Translations under genes and position numbers: made by a program
Shown here: positions 1 through 7,258 of the stretch, one piece after another
How the letters are laid out: each line of letters begins with the position of its first letter
How positions within the stretch are numbered: position 1 is the first letter of the stretch
Assembly (NCBI GenBank): GCA_964541025.1
Contig: CAZIOW010000025.1
Span: forward strand, 1-16,212
From: JAGDXO01 sp964541025
GTDB lineage: Archaea; Thermoplasmatota; Thermoplasmata; Thermoplasmatales; GCA-001856825
DNA length: 16,212 nt
Direction: 5' to 3'
The notes under the pieces: model-generated
Databases searched by the model: none
What the model saw: only the letters and a program-made list of their open reading frames with translations
What the model was told of the DNA's origin: nothing

Positions 1-2
1 CC

Positions 3-161
3 CTCAGCATGGACGAGGATGAGAAGGCCAAAATATCTGTGAAGATTCAGAAAATAATTGATGCAGCTGAAAACAGTAAAAAATCATTGAAATGGAAAAT
101 GCGTGCCAAATTAGGTGATTCTGTTCCCTGGTATAAGCTTCCGGAGGAAAAGAAAAGATAA
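3..161 (+). CDS. 3' end of an unrecognised gene
   Basis: An open frame enters from the left edge and stops at TAA 159-161. The visible 52 residues are highly charged, with a lysine-rich amphipathic stretch (KISVKIQKIIDAAENSKK) followed by a tail ending in VPWYKLPEEKKR. I do not recognise a family. An ATG at 9-11 is in frame, so a roughly 50-residue protein is possible, but the frame is open to the window edge and a longer gene truncated by the window is more likely. It converges on the aminotransferase gene with only 10 bases between the two stop codons. Confidence 0.5.
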   Translation, partial: LSMDEDEKAKISVKIQKIIDAAENSKKSLKWKMRAKLGDSVPWYKLPEEKKR

Positions 162-171
162 AAAAATAATT

Positions 172-1557
172 TTATTCAGCATCTCCTATTTCAACTTCTG
201 ATTTCACATTCTTGAGCGATTCTGAAATTTCTTTGAATGCTTCCATATTCTTGTTTACTTCCTCAATTTTATGAACTGTTGATACTGTCCATTGCTCGTC
301 TGGCCCCGGCGCTGCGGGAATTACTCCCCTATTCATCATCCCGTAGAGATATTCATACCAGAGTGATACGTTAGTTTTTAGAAAATCTCTCCAGTTATTT
401 ACACTGTTAATTCCAAAATACAGAGAACCGGATATTGCCCAGTAATTGACATTCATAGGAATTTTGTAATCTTTTATAATATCTGTATATCCTTTAGCAA
501 TTTCCTTGCTCATTTCTTCTGCCTTCTTTATTTCTTTTTCTAACAGGATATTTTTAAGTGTTATCAGTGCCGCATCTATTGAAAGCGGATTTGAATTGAA
601 TGTACCTGCATGCGGTGTTTTGCCAGGACCAAGAACTGACATAACCTCTTTCTTCCCCCCTACCACAGATAGCGGATATCCTCCAGCTATTGCCTTTCCA
701 AGTGTCATAAGATCGGGTTTCACCTTATAATATTCAGAAGCACCACCATAATGCTTACTTCCAGTTTTTATTTCATCGAATATCAGAACTATGTTATATT
801 CATCGCTAAGTTTTCTCAGTGTTTCAAGGAATCCTTTCGTTGGAGGGACTAGTCCCATATTCATCGGAACAGGCTCAAGGATTATTCCCGCAATTTCATT
901 GTAATTTTTCTCAATTATTTTTGTAACTGCTTCAATATCGTTGAATGGTGCTATTACAACATCTTCAGCCGTTGAAGCTGCAACTCCCGTACCAGCAAGA
1001 ACTGGTACAGGATGTTTATAGTATCCGCCTTTTCCTATAGATGGTTTTACGCTTACAAGCAATGTATCATGAGAACCATGATAGCACCCTTCAAATTTTA
1101 GAATCTTCTTTTTACCTGTAAATCCTCTTGCAATTCTAACGGCCGCCTGTGTGGCCTCTCCTCCGGTTGATGAGAATCTAACCATATCCGTTCCGTAAAT
1201 TTTTGAGATCACTTTGGCGAGGGCCAAAGAGCCTTCATATTCAAAACCTAATATAGTGCCGGATTCAAGTCTTTCCTTGAGTCCACTCAAAAGCTTGGGA
1301 TGAGAATGTCCGATGGTTAAGGCTCCGAATGCCATATTGAAATCTATATATTCATTTCCATCGATATCATACAGCTTTGAACCCTTCCCTGATTTAAAAT
1401 ATACTGGTGAAGGATCGATATATCTGTAATTGCTATTCACTCCGTAAGGAATAAATTCTTTGGCCTCATTATACATCTGCATTGATTTTTGAGTTCTTCT
1501 CTTAAATTCTTCTAAATTAGACTTATTACTCATGATAATATTATCTTTTGAATCCAT
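172..1557 (-). CDS. Class III PLP aminotransferase, glutamate-1-semialdehyde aminomutase-like
   Basis: A 461-residue fold-type I PLP enzyme of the class III aminotransferase family, closest in pattern to glutamate-1-semialdehyde 2,1-aminomutase (HemL). Visible motifs: IPYGVNS near residue 36, the phosphate-binding STGGEAT (130-136), CYHGSHD (158-164), Asp261 in FDEIKTG for the pyridine nitrogen, the Schiff-base lysine Lys288 in LGKAIAGGYP, and HAGTFNSNP (316-324). Length is slightly above the usual HemL length, mostly through a longer N terminus. True HemL usually reads DEVMTGFR where this has DEIKTGSKHY, and no other tetrapyrrole gene is nearby, so the substrate may be another amino acid or amine. 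The start is uncertain: ATG 1557 is used here, but a second in-frame ATG at 1533 (Met9, MSNKSN) is equally plausible and neither has a clear ribosome binding site. Family assignment is firm; the exact reaction is not. Confidence 0.85.
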   Translation of the reverse strand: MDSKDNIIMSNKSNLEEFKRRTQKSMQMYNEAKEFIPYGVNSNYRYIDPSPVYFKSGKGSKLYDIDGNEYIDFNMAFGALTIGHSHPKLLSGLKERLESGTILGFEYEGSLALAKVISKIYGTDMVRFSSTGGEATQAAVRIARGFTGKKKILKFEGCYHGSHDTLLVSVKPSIGKGGYYKHPVPVLAGTGVAASTAEDVVIAPFNDIEAVTKIIEKNYNEIAGIILEPVPMNMGLVPPTKGFLETLRKLSDEYNIVLIFDEIKTGSKHYGGASEYYKVKPDLMTLGKAIAGGYPLSVVGGKKEVMSVLGPGKTPHAGTFNSNPLSIDAALITLKNILLEKEIKKAEEMSKEIAKGYTDIIKDYKIPMNVNYWAISGSLYFGINSVNNWRDFLKTNVSLWYEYLYGMMNRGVIPAAPGPDEQWTVSTVHKIEEVNKNMEAFKEISESLKNVKSEVEIGDAE

Positions 1558-1721
1558 TTAGAACTTTCTATTTTCATAGTAAAATGCTAATTAGAGAAAT
1601 TTCTTTTAAAAAATAATTATTTAGAAGAAATATTTTTATTAAAAATTACCTTAGCGGCAAACTAATTATTTTCGCAGTGTTGATTTATTTTCATTAATCA
1701 TATTAACTGTTCTTTTAAACT

Positions 1722-1753
1722 TGCACCATAAATTATTTATCCTTATGCACCAT
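1722..1753. repeat. Direct repeat TGCACCAT flanking a TATA-like box
   Basis: The octamer TGCACCAT occurs at 1722-1729 and again at 1746-1753, a 24-base period, on either side of an AT-rich TATA-like element (ATAAATTATTTAT, 1728-1740). The placement would suit an operator controlling the ABC exporter genes downstream. This is a pattern observation only; two copies of an octamer can occur by chance. Confidence 0.35.
1728..1740 (+). promoter_or_regulatory. Putative TATA box for the ABC exporter operon
   Basis: ATAAATTATTTAT lies about 50-60 bases upstream of the ATPase start. Transcription would begin near 1757-1765, giving a leader of about 25-30 bases that contains the ribosome binding site. 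Alternative TATA-like strings are TTTTAAAC (1713-1720) and AAATTTAAAT (1761-1770); the latter would place the transcript start at the ATG and lose the GGAGG site, so it is less likely. Confidence 0.4.
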
Positions 1754-1772
1754 CGTTCCGAAATTTAAATGC

Positions 1773-1777
1773 GGAGG
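1773..1777 (+). promoter_or_regulatory. Ribosome binding site of the ABC ATPase
   Basis: GGAGG, ten bases before the ATG at 1788. It supports this start codon and argues for a leadered transcript. Confidence 0.6.
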
Positions 1778-1787
1778 AAACGATATA

Positions 1788-2711
1788 ATGATAGAAATAG
1801 ATAATGTAACAAAAAGGTACGTAAGAAATTCGCCTCCGGCGGTTGATGAACTCAATCTCAGAATTAATGACGGCGAAGTTCTTGGCCTTGTTGGACTGAA
1901 CGGGGCAGGGAAAACAACTACTATAAGAATGATTGCTGGAATACTTCTTCCGACATCGGGCACAATCAAGGTCGATGGTTTTGATGTTGTGAAGGAAAAG
2001 GTCAAGGCCACCCACGATGTGGGTTGGATTCCAGAGCTGCCAAATTTCGAACCTAACGCTAAACCCCTCCCCCTTATGAAATATTTTGCAGGATTTTACG
2101 AACCAAAGGGAGATATGAATAAGAGGATAATGGATTTGCTAGAATCTGTAGGCCTTTCACACGACCTCAACAAGAAATTGAGGGAATACTCCCAGGGTAT
2201 GAAAAAGAGATTCGCAATCGCTGAATCACTCATTAGTGACCCCCAAAATGTCCTGTTCGATGAAACATTGAATGGTCTGGATCCCGAAGGCGTCAAATTT
2301 GTCAGGAATCTGATACTGGACCTAAAGAAACAGGGTAAAGGAATAATGCTATCCTCGCACATTCTAAGCGAAATTGAAAGCCTTGCAGACAGGGTTGCCA
2401 TAATTCATCATGGAAAATTGATAAAGATGCTTAGCAGATCTGATCTCAAGAATCTTGGGAAAACTGTTGTACACATTGAAATTGTAGATCAAGACCCCTC
2501 TGAAAAAATTCTTAATGAAACATTAGCGCAATTTGGATCATTTGAAAAGAATGATGGCGAAATAATACTGAGGGACCTCTCAGTCCCTGATAAGGATATT
2601 CCGGTAATTCTAAAGGAGTTGGTCATAAAAGGCCTGACAGTAAAGAAATTTGAGCCAGTCGGAGAATCGTTAGAGGAATATTTCTTTGGATTGATAGGTG
2701 AGAAACAATGA
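1788..2711 (+). CDS. ABC-2 type exporter, ATP-binding protein
   Basis: A 307-residue ABC ATPase of the CcmA/DRA-like exporter subfamily. Walker A is GLNGAGKT (36-43), the signature is YSQGM (134-138) instead of LSGGQ, Walker B is VLFDE (155-159) with Glu159 as catalytic base, and the H-loop His is 191 (LSSH). The Q-loop position reads IPE, as in other DRA-type ATPases. The D-loop is NGLDP, but the residues before it are DETLNGLDP where DEPTNGLDP is usual. The C-terminal 90 residues form the regulatory extension typical of drug or antibiotic exporters. The stop overlaps the permease start (ATGA at 2708-2711), so the two are translationally coupled. The ATPase presumably powers export through the neighbouring permease; the substrate is unknown. 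Confidence 0.9.
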   Translation: MIEIDNVTKRYVRNSPPAVDELNLRINDGEVLGLVGLNGAGKTTTIRMIAGILLPTSGTIKVDGFDVVKEKVKATHDVGWIPELPNFEPNAKPLPLMKYFAGFYEPKGDMNKRIMDLLESVGLSHDLNKKLREYSQGMKKRFAIAESLISDPQNVLFDETLNGLDPEGVKFVRNLILDLKKQGKGIMLSSHILSEIESLADRVAIIHHGKLIKMLSRSDLKNLGKTVVHIEIVDQDPSEKILNETLAQFGSFEKNDGEIILRDLSVPDKDIPVILKELVIKGLTVKKFEPVGESLEEYFFGLIGEKQ

Positions 2712-4169
2712 AACCTATAGTATATGAAATTAGAAGAACAATGACAAGCAAATTTGTCATCATAATGATGATAGCAATAGTTGGGCTTTCTGCCCTTCTG
2801 GCATATGAAAGCGCATCCACATCAAGTTCTGGTGGTGTATCATCTTCACCATATGTATCCTATGGATACTATCTGAATGGAAATGAACTCACAATGGTTG
2901 GATATGCACACGACTCCTATGGAAATCCAGTACCCAGAGTGAATGTTTATTACCAGTATAACGGAACTGATTATACTTCAGTCTCATCCTCAAGCGGCTA
3001 TGCAAACGCCACTTTTCCTGTAGATAAGTCAGCACAAATTTCCGTNNNNNNNNNNNNGGCAATTCGGAAATAGAATTACAACACCTACATCCCAGTACAC
3101 AATTAATTCAACAGCATATTCTTCAGGGTTAGAGGTGATTCCAGACATAGTGAGCCCCACAAACAGAAGCAATTTCGGATTCATGGTCTTTTATATTGGT
3201 CATAATGGTAGTAGCTCTCCTCAGATCAGTATTATAGTCAGGGCAACCAGCAGTTCCTCTCAGTTATCAGATAATGCCAATTACACTTATTACTACAATA
3301 TGTCATCAGTAAGCATTGCAAAAATATATCCGCCAATAACTTCAGGGGACAGGAACATGAGCTTCATTGTAAGTGTTATGGGATCCAATGGAAAAATTAT
3401 GTTGATCAATACTGGTGTTGGGAAATACACACCTTTCATGGATTTGTTCAGGCTGTCAATTTATACACCGATTACACAGAGTAGGCTTCAGAGTCTTGTT
3501 TTTTCCGGGGCAGCGTCCATACTTGGGCTATTCATCCCAATACTTGCAATATTCGTGGCGTATTTAACATATGGCAAAGACAGGACTAGCGGAGTTCTGG
3601 AGTCAGTGCTGAAGAGACCGGTAACAAGGGGAGAACTTATAACAACGAGGTTCATTTCAAACGCACTTGCAATATTTATCGCAGGATCGCTTGCTATGAT
3701 TGTTACTGACCTAATCTACAACCACTATCTTCATATGTATTTTGCTCCTTTGTTCATTGTTGACCTGATATGGACATACCTTGTGGAGGGAGTTGCATTC
3801 ATCGCTCTCGTTTACCTGATTTCTCATGTTGTTAAATCGCAGGGTGCGCTTCTCGGTGCGGCAATAGGTATATTTGTTGTGATGGATCTCTTCTGGAGCA
3901 TAATTCCAATAGCGGTGATATCTGCGCTTGGAATATCCTCCTCAAGTTCTTCTTATGTGACACTGAACATACTCTTTGACTACATCAGTCCGGCTGGATA
4001 TTCCAATCTTGTTCAGTCACTCATAACCGGTAAACTTGGCTCCTTTGGAGGCATATCTATAAATCCATCAAGCTATGGTATAACAGACATTGCATTGGCT
4101 GTAGCTGGATTTCTATGGATGATTGTTCCTTTTGTTCTTGCGTATTTACTGGCAAGATACAGGGATTAA
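2708..4169 (+). CDS. ABC-2 type exporter, membrane permease (interrupted by assembly gap)
   Basis: Membrane partner of the preceding ATPase. The frame from ATG 2708 runs into a run of N at 3046-3057. After the gap an open frame resumes at 3060 (QFGNRITTP...) and continues to TAA 4167-4169. The two halves are one frame apart, so the true gap is not 12 bases or an indel is hidden there. Known residues total about 481. Topology: one N-terminal membrane segment (residues about 16-33), then a large extracellular Ser/Tyr/Asn-rich region of some 220 residues, then five membrane segments ending at LLARYRD. The sequence YGKDRTSGVLESVLKRPVTR after the second segment is a typical ABC-2 permease cytoplasmic motif. 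The part before the gap (GNPVPRVNVYYQYNG...SGYANATFPV) resembles a carboxypeptidase-regulatory/Ig-like beta domain. The extracellular region holds eight N-X-S/T sequons and the rest of the readable protein none, consistent with surface N-glycosylation. Confidence 0.85.
3046..3057. other. Assembly gap (12 N)
   Basis: Twelve undetermined bases inside the permease gene. Reading frames on the two sides join only if the real length is 2 modulo 3 (for example 11 or 14), so the number of N is a placeholder or the flanks contain an indel. Confidence 0.95.
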
Positions 4170-4192
4170 TTTTTTTTCCTTTTTCCTCTTTT
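4170..4192 (+). terminator. T-tract terminator after the ABC exporter operon
   Basis: Directly after the permease stop come eight T, then T5 and T4 blocks separated by C. Pyrimidine- and T-rich tracts without a hairpin are the usual archaeal intrinsic terminator. Confidence 0.6.
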
Positions 4193-4404
4193 AGTATTTA
4201 TTTGAAATCATTTCTTTTTCAAGTCCGCAGAGAAATAAGATGTTAAATTAATCACCCTAAATTTATTTAGATAGAAAAAATCAATTTTCTTAAGGATAAA
4301 ACTTTTTTAATCAAGACTGCCAGACATGATTAATAAATTGTAAAAACCTCATAATCTAAATGATATTTACCTCCTTTAAAAAAATTTGGCATATTTAACA
4401 GAAC
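4193..4404. other. AT-rich intergenic spacer
   Basis: No gene, tRNA or obvious repeat is visible. The spacer separates the exporter operon from the redox operon. It contains an isolated ACCTCC (4369-4374) that reads as GGAGGT on the minus strand, but no start codon lies at a usable distance from it. Confidence 0.5.
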
Positions 4405-4417
4405 TCTTTTATACTAA
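4405..4417 (+). promoter_or_regulatory. Putative promoter of the kor-hdr-etf operon
   Basis: The TATA-like element CTTTTATACTAA lies about 40 bases before the korD ATG. Transcription starting about 25 bases downstream (near 4436-4440) would give a leader of about 15 bases carrying the AAGGTAA ribosome binding site at 4442-4448. No other promoter-sized gap exists before 13517, so this is likely the only main promoter for all eight genes. Confidence 0.5.
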
Positions 4418-4453
4418 TATTCGAATAATCATCATTATAACAAGGTAATTATT

Positions 4454-4753
4454 ATGATTAAACCACCTATTCTTTCTGAGAGCCAGATGGAAATATGGCG
4501 GAAACCTTTGAACCTTCAAAATTTTAAAAGTTCCAGGGGGGAAGTGCACATAATAGAGGAAAGATGCAAAGAGTGCAACTACTGCATAAATTACTGCCCT
4601 AAGGAAGTGCTTGACAGGTCTGAGAAGACAAATAGTCATGGCTACCATCCTGTCATGGTAAAGAAGGGGAAGGAGGATTCCTGCGTTGCGTGTGGAATGT
4701 GCCAGACCATCTGCCCTGACTTTGCAATATTCATAACGGAGGTGAAAATATGA
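4454..4753 (+). CDS. korD: 2-oxoacid:ferredoxin oxidoreductase, delta (ferredoxin) subunit
   Basis: A 99-residue protein with two [4Fe-4S] motifs: CKECNYCINYCP (Cys38, 41, 44, 48) and CVACGMCQTICP (Cys77, 80, 83, 87). It is the dicluster ferredoxin subunit that carries electrons from the TPP site of the alpha/beta subunits towards external ferredoxin. About 35 residues precede the first cluster, typical of KorD/OorD subunits. It is the first gene of the operon and overlaps korA by four bases (ATGA). The DABC order matches the 2-oxoglutarate:ferredoxin oxidoreductases of methanogens and other archaea, as I know them. Substrate specificity cannot be proven from this subunit. Confidence 0.9.
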   Translation: MIKPPILSESQMEIWRKPLNLQNFKSSRGEVHIIEERCKECNYCINYCPKEVLDRSEKTNSHGYHPVMVKKGKEDSCVACGMCQTICPDFAIFITEVKI

Positions 4754-5889
4754 CCGGCACCCTTGCACCGGGAAAATATTTTGTGGATGGAAATTTCGCG
4801 TCTGCGGAGGGAGCCATAATGGCAGGATGCAGATTCTTTGCTGGTTACCCTATCACGCCTTCGAGCGAAGTTCTCGAGAGAATGAGCAGAAGACTTCCGG
4901 AAATAGGAGGTCATTTCATAGAAATGGAGGATGAGATAGGAAGTATGGCTGCTATAGTAGGTGCTTCCAATGCCGGGCTCAAAAGCATGACTGCAACCTC
5001 CGGTCCTGGATTCTCATTGATGCAGGAAAACCTTGGTCTCGGAATTGTAACCGAAACACCAACTGTAGTTCTGGACGAGATGAGAGCAGGACCTTCCACC
5101 GGAATTCCTACTAGGGTTGGGCAGGGGGATGTTATGCAGGCAAGATGGGGCTCACATGGAGACTATGCTCCAATCACATATGCACCCAACAGTGTTCAGG
5201 AGTCATTTGATCTTGCAATTGAGGCTTTCAACTCAGCCGAAATGTACAGGCAGCCGGTTATTATAGCTTCTGACCAGGTGATAGGCCATCTATCAGAGTC
5301 GCTCATTGTAAAACCAGCGGAGGAATACACGGTTGTCCAGAGACTGATAAGAAAGAAGAAGGAAGAAGACAGCAATGTTTTCGATTTTTCCAGTGATTTT
5401 ACTCCAATGTTCATCCCTGGGACAGGTTTCAGAGGAAATGTGGATAGTCTTACCCATGATGAGAGGGGTTATCCGTCCAATGAAGCCTCAATTGAGAAGG
5501 CAATGGTTGAACATCTAATTGGCAAAATAAAGAACAATGAGGATAAGATAATAAAATATGAAGAGTATGAAACGGATGATGCAGAAATTGTCATAGTTGC
5601 ATACGGAATAACTTCCAGAGCTGCAAAGTATGCAACAAAAATAGCAAGAAGAAATGGGAGGAAGGTAGGTCTATTCAGGCCAATAACACTGTGGCCTTTC
5701 CCGGAAATGAGGATCAGGAAACTGGGCGAAAGAATTAAGATGTTTATTGTTCCTGAAATAAACTATGGACAGTATTCTCATCCTGTGAGGGAGTACGGTT
5801 GCAGAGAAACCCTTGAAATTCATTTCCCTCCTGGAGAAATACCTGATTACAGGGTAATTCTGAAAAGGATAGAGGAGGCGAACCCATGA
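4750..5889 (+). CDS. korA: 2-oxoacid:ferredoxin oxidoreductase, alpha subunit
   Basis: 379 residues. The N-terminal pyrimidine-binding domain shows GYPITPSSE (32-40), MEDEIGSMAA (59-68), ATSGPGFSLMQE (82-93) and GPSTGIPT (114-121), all hallmark alpha-subunit motifs of the KorA/VorA type; the following GQGDVMQARWGSHGD is especially KorA-like. Residues after about 280 form the transketolase C-terminal-like domain. The gamma domain is not fused and is encoded separately by korC. With KorB it decarboxylates a 2-oxoacid to an acyl-CoA and reduces ferredoxin; 2-oxoglutarate is the best guess from motif similarity. The start has an excellent ribosome binding site (GGAGGTGA, 4738-4745) and overlaps korD by ATGA. 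Confidence 0.92.
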   Translation: MTGTLAPGKYFVDGNFASAEGAIMAGCRFFAGYPITPSSEVLERMSRRLPEIGGHFIEMEDEIGSMAAIVGASNAGLKSMTATSGPGFSLMQENLGLGIVTETPTVVLDEMRAGPSTGIPTRVGQGDVMQARWGSHGDYAPITYAPNSVQESFDLAIEAFNSAEMYRQPVIIASDQVIGHLSESLIVKPAEEYTVVQRLIRKKKEEDSNVFDFSSDFTPMFIPGTGFRGNVDSLTHDERGYPSNEASIEKAMVEHLIGKIKNNEDKIIKYEEYETDDAEIVIVAYGITSRAAKYATKIARRNGRKVGLFRPITLWPFPEMRIRKLGERIKMFIVPEINYGQYSHPVREYGCRETLEIHFPPGEIPDYRVILKRIEEANP

Positions 5890-6728
5890 CAGTTGAGACA
5901 GCGCATCCAAAGCATGAATTGCTGAGGGATGAGCGTTTTCCGCATATATGGTGCCCGGGATGCGGCTTAGGGATTGTTCTTCAGAGCTATCTGAATGCGA
6001 TTGAGAAATCTAGCGCAAGGATAGAGGATAACGTTCTGGTATCAGGAATAGGATGCACCGCAAGGCTTCCGGGATACACCAATCTGGACACTTATCACAC
6101 AACACACGGCAGGGCCATAGCCTTTGCAACAGGTATGAAGATCGCAAATCCTTCGCTCAAGGTTACGGTCATAAGTGGGGATGGTGATCTGTTCAACATT
6201 GGAGGCAACCATTTCATCCACGCTGCCAGGAGGAATATGGATCTTACCGTAATTTGCGTTAATAATTTCAATTATGGAATGACAGGAGGACAGCACGGAT
6301 CTACCACCCCAACATCCTCAAAATCTGCTTCAACTCCATACGGTAACATAGAGTCATCCTTCAATCTTCCTTACATTGCCGCTGCCCTTGGGGCTTCTTT
6401 CGTTGCAAGATGGACTGTCATGCATCCAAGGCAGTTCACAAAATCGATTCAGAAAGCACTCGATGTAAAAGGTTTTTCGTTCATTGAGGTTCTTTCCCCG
6501 TGTCCCCCTAATTTTGGAAAAATGAACGGTTTTGTCGACGGGTTTGCTGAAATGGAATTCTACAGAAAGTATTCCACTGTTAATGACAAGGCAAATCTTG
6601 AAGATATCTGGATAGACCCTCATCACGGCAAGGAAATAGTTCTCGGGGAATTTGTTAACAGGAAAAAACCGTCATACCTGATGCGTGAGGCGGAACTCAT
6701 AAACAGCTTGAAGGAGATGAAAAAATGA
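5886..6728 (+). CDS. korB: 2-oxoacid:ferredoxin oxidoreductase, beta (TPP-binding) subunit
   Basis: 280 residues carrying the thiamine pyrophosphate site: GDGDLFNIGGNHF (98-110) through VNNFNYGMTGGQ (125-136) is the GDG...NN TPP/Mg motif. The catalytic-site [4Fe-4S] cysteines are Cys23 and Cys26 in WCPGCG, Cys57 in GIGC, and Cys206 in SPCPP. The GGNHFIHAARRN and YGMTGGQ strings are typical of KorB (2-oxoglutarate type) rather than PorB. The start overlaps the korA stop by ATGA and is preceded by GGAGG (5874-5878). It works with KorA, KorC and KorD as one cytoplasmic complex. Confidence 0.92.
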   Translation: MTVETAHPKHELLRDERFPHIWCPGCGLGIVLQSYLNAIEKSSARIEDNVLVSGIGCTARLPGYTNLDTYHTTHGRAIAFATGMKIANPSLKVTVISGDGDLFNIGGNHFIHAARRNMDLTVICVNNFNYGMTGGQHGSTTPTSSKSASTPYGNIESSFNLPYIAAALGASFVARWTVMHPRQFTKSIQKALDVKGFSFIEVLSPCPPNFGKMNGFVDGFAEMEFYRKYSTVNDKANLEDIWIDPHHGKEIVLGEFVNRKKPSYLMREAELINSLKEMKK

Positions 6729-7258
6729 GAACAGGAGTTCGAATGTATGGAATCGGTGGGCAGGGCATCATTACCCTTGCCAAGCTCATAGGGGAGGCAG
6801 AAGTTGAGGATGGGAAATTTGTTATAATGACTGAGGAATACAGCCCGTACGTGACAGGAGGATGGTCAAAGGCAGATCTTGTAATATCTGATGAAGAACC
6901 TGATTATCCTTTGCCAGAAACAATAGATTTCCTGATAACACTTTCGCAGGAAGGTTTTGATTCAAATTTCAAGAACATACATGAATCTTCAAAGGTACTT
7001 GTGGAGAAGGAGCTGGTTTCAGTACCTGATGATCTGAAGTCAAGGACGCTTGAGGTTCCTGCAATGGAAATAGCTAAATCGCTCAAGAATCCAAAGGGTA
7101 CTAATATGGTGATGATGGGTGCTTTTGCAGGGCTCACAAGATTCTTTTCCCCCGAGTCCGGCATGAGGGTCATTTCCAGGAGATTCCCTAATTATGCGGA
7201 TTTGAATATCAAATGTTTTGAAGCGGGATACGAAAGGGGGGAGGCTTTTGGCAGATAA
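6725..7258 (+). CDS. korC: 2-oxoacid:ferredoxin oxidoreductase, gamma subunit
   Basis: 177 residues of the Por/Kor gamma family. GIGGQGIITLAK (9-20) is the conserved N-terminal loop that contacts CoA/TPP in this family, and EEYSPYVTGGWSKADLVIS corresponds to the usual YGPEARGGxSxAD motif, although the central residues differ (YVTGGW). The ribosome binding site GGAGATGA (6713-6720) and the ATGA overlap with korB fix the start. Its 3' end overlaps the proposed hdrA TTG start by 11 bases. Confidence 0.9.
   Translation: MRTGVRMYGIGGQGIITLAKLIGEAEVEDGKFVIMTEEYSPYVTGGWSKADLVISDEEPDYPLPETIDFLITLSQEGFDSNFKNIHESSKVLVEKELVSVPDDLKSRTLEVPAMEIAKSLKNPKGTNMVMMGAFAGLTRFFSPESGMRVISRRFPNYADLNIKCFEAGYERGEAFGR

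Noticed and set aside
4350..4377. Strong Shine-Dalgarno-like GGAGGT on the minus strand in the spacer before korD
   Set aside because: The nearest ATG is 16 bases away and opens only a 13-codon frame; no promoter is evident. Read on the plus strand it resembles an anti-Shine-Dalgarno sequence, but it lies upstream of the predicted transcript start.
7218..7247. Upstream in-frame TTG as the HdrA start
   Set aside because: It would add ten residues (KRDTKGGRLL region) encoded by the ribosome-binding purine tract itself and deepen the overlap with korC; the TTG at 7248 gives the normal N terminus.
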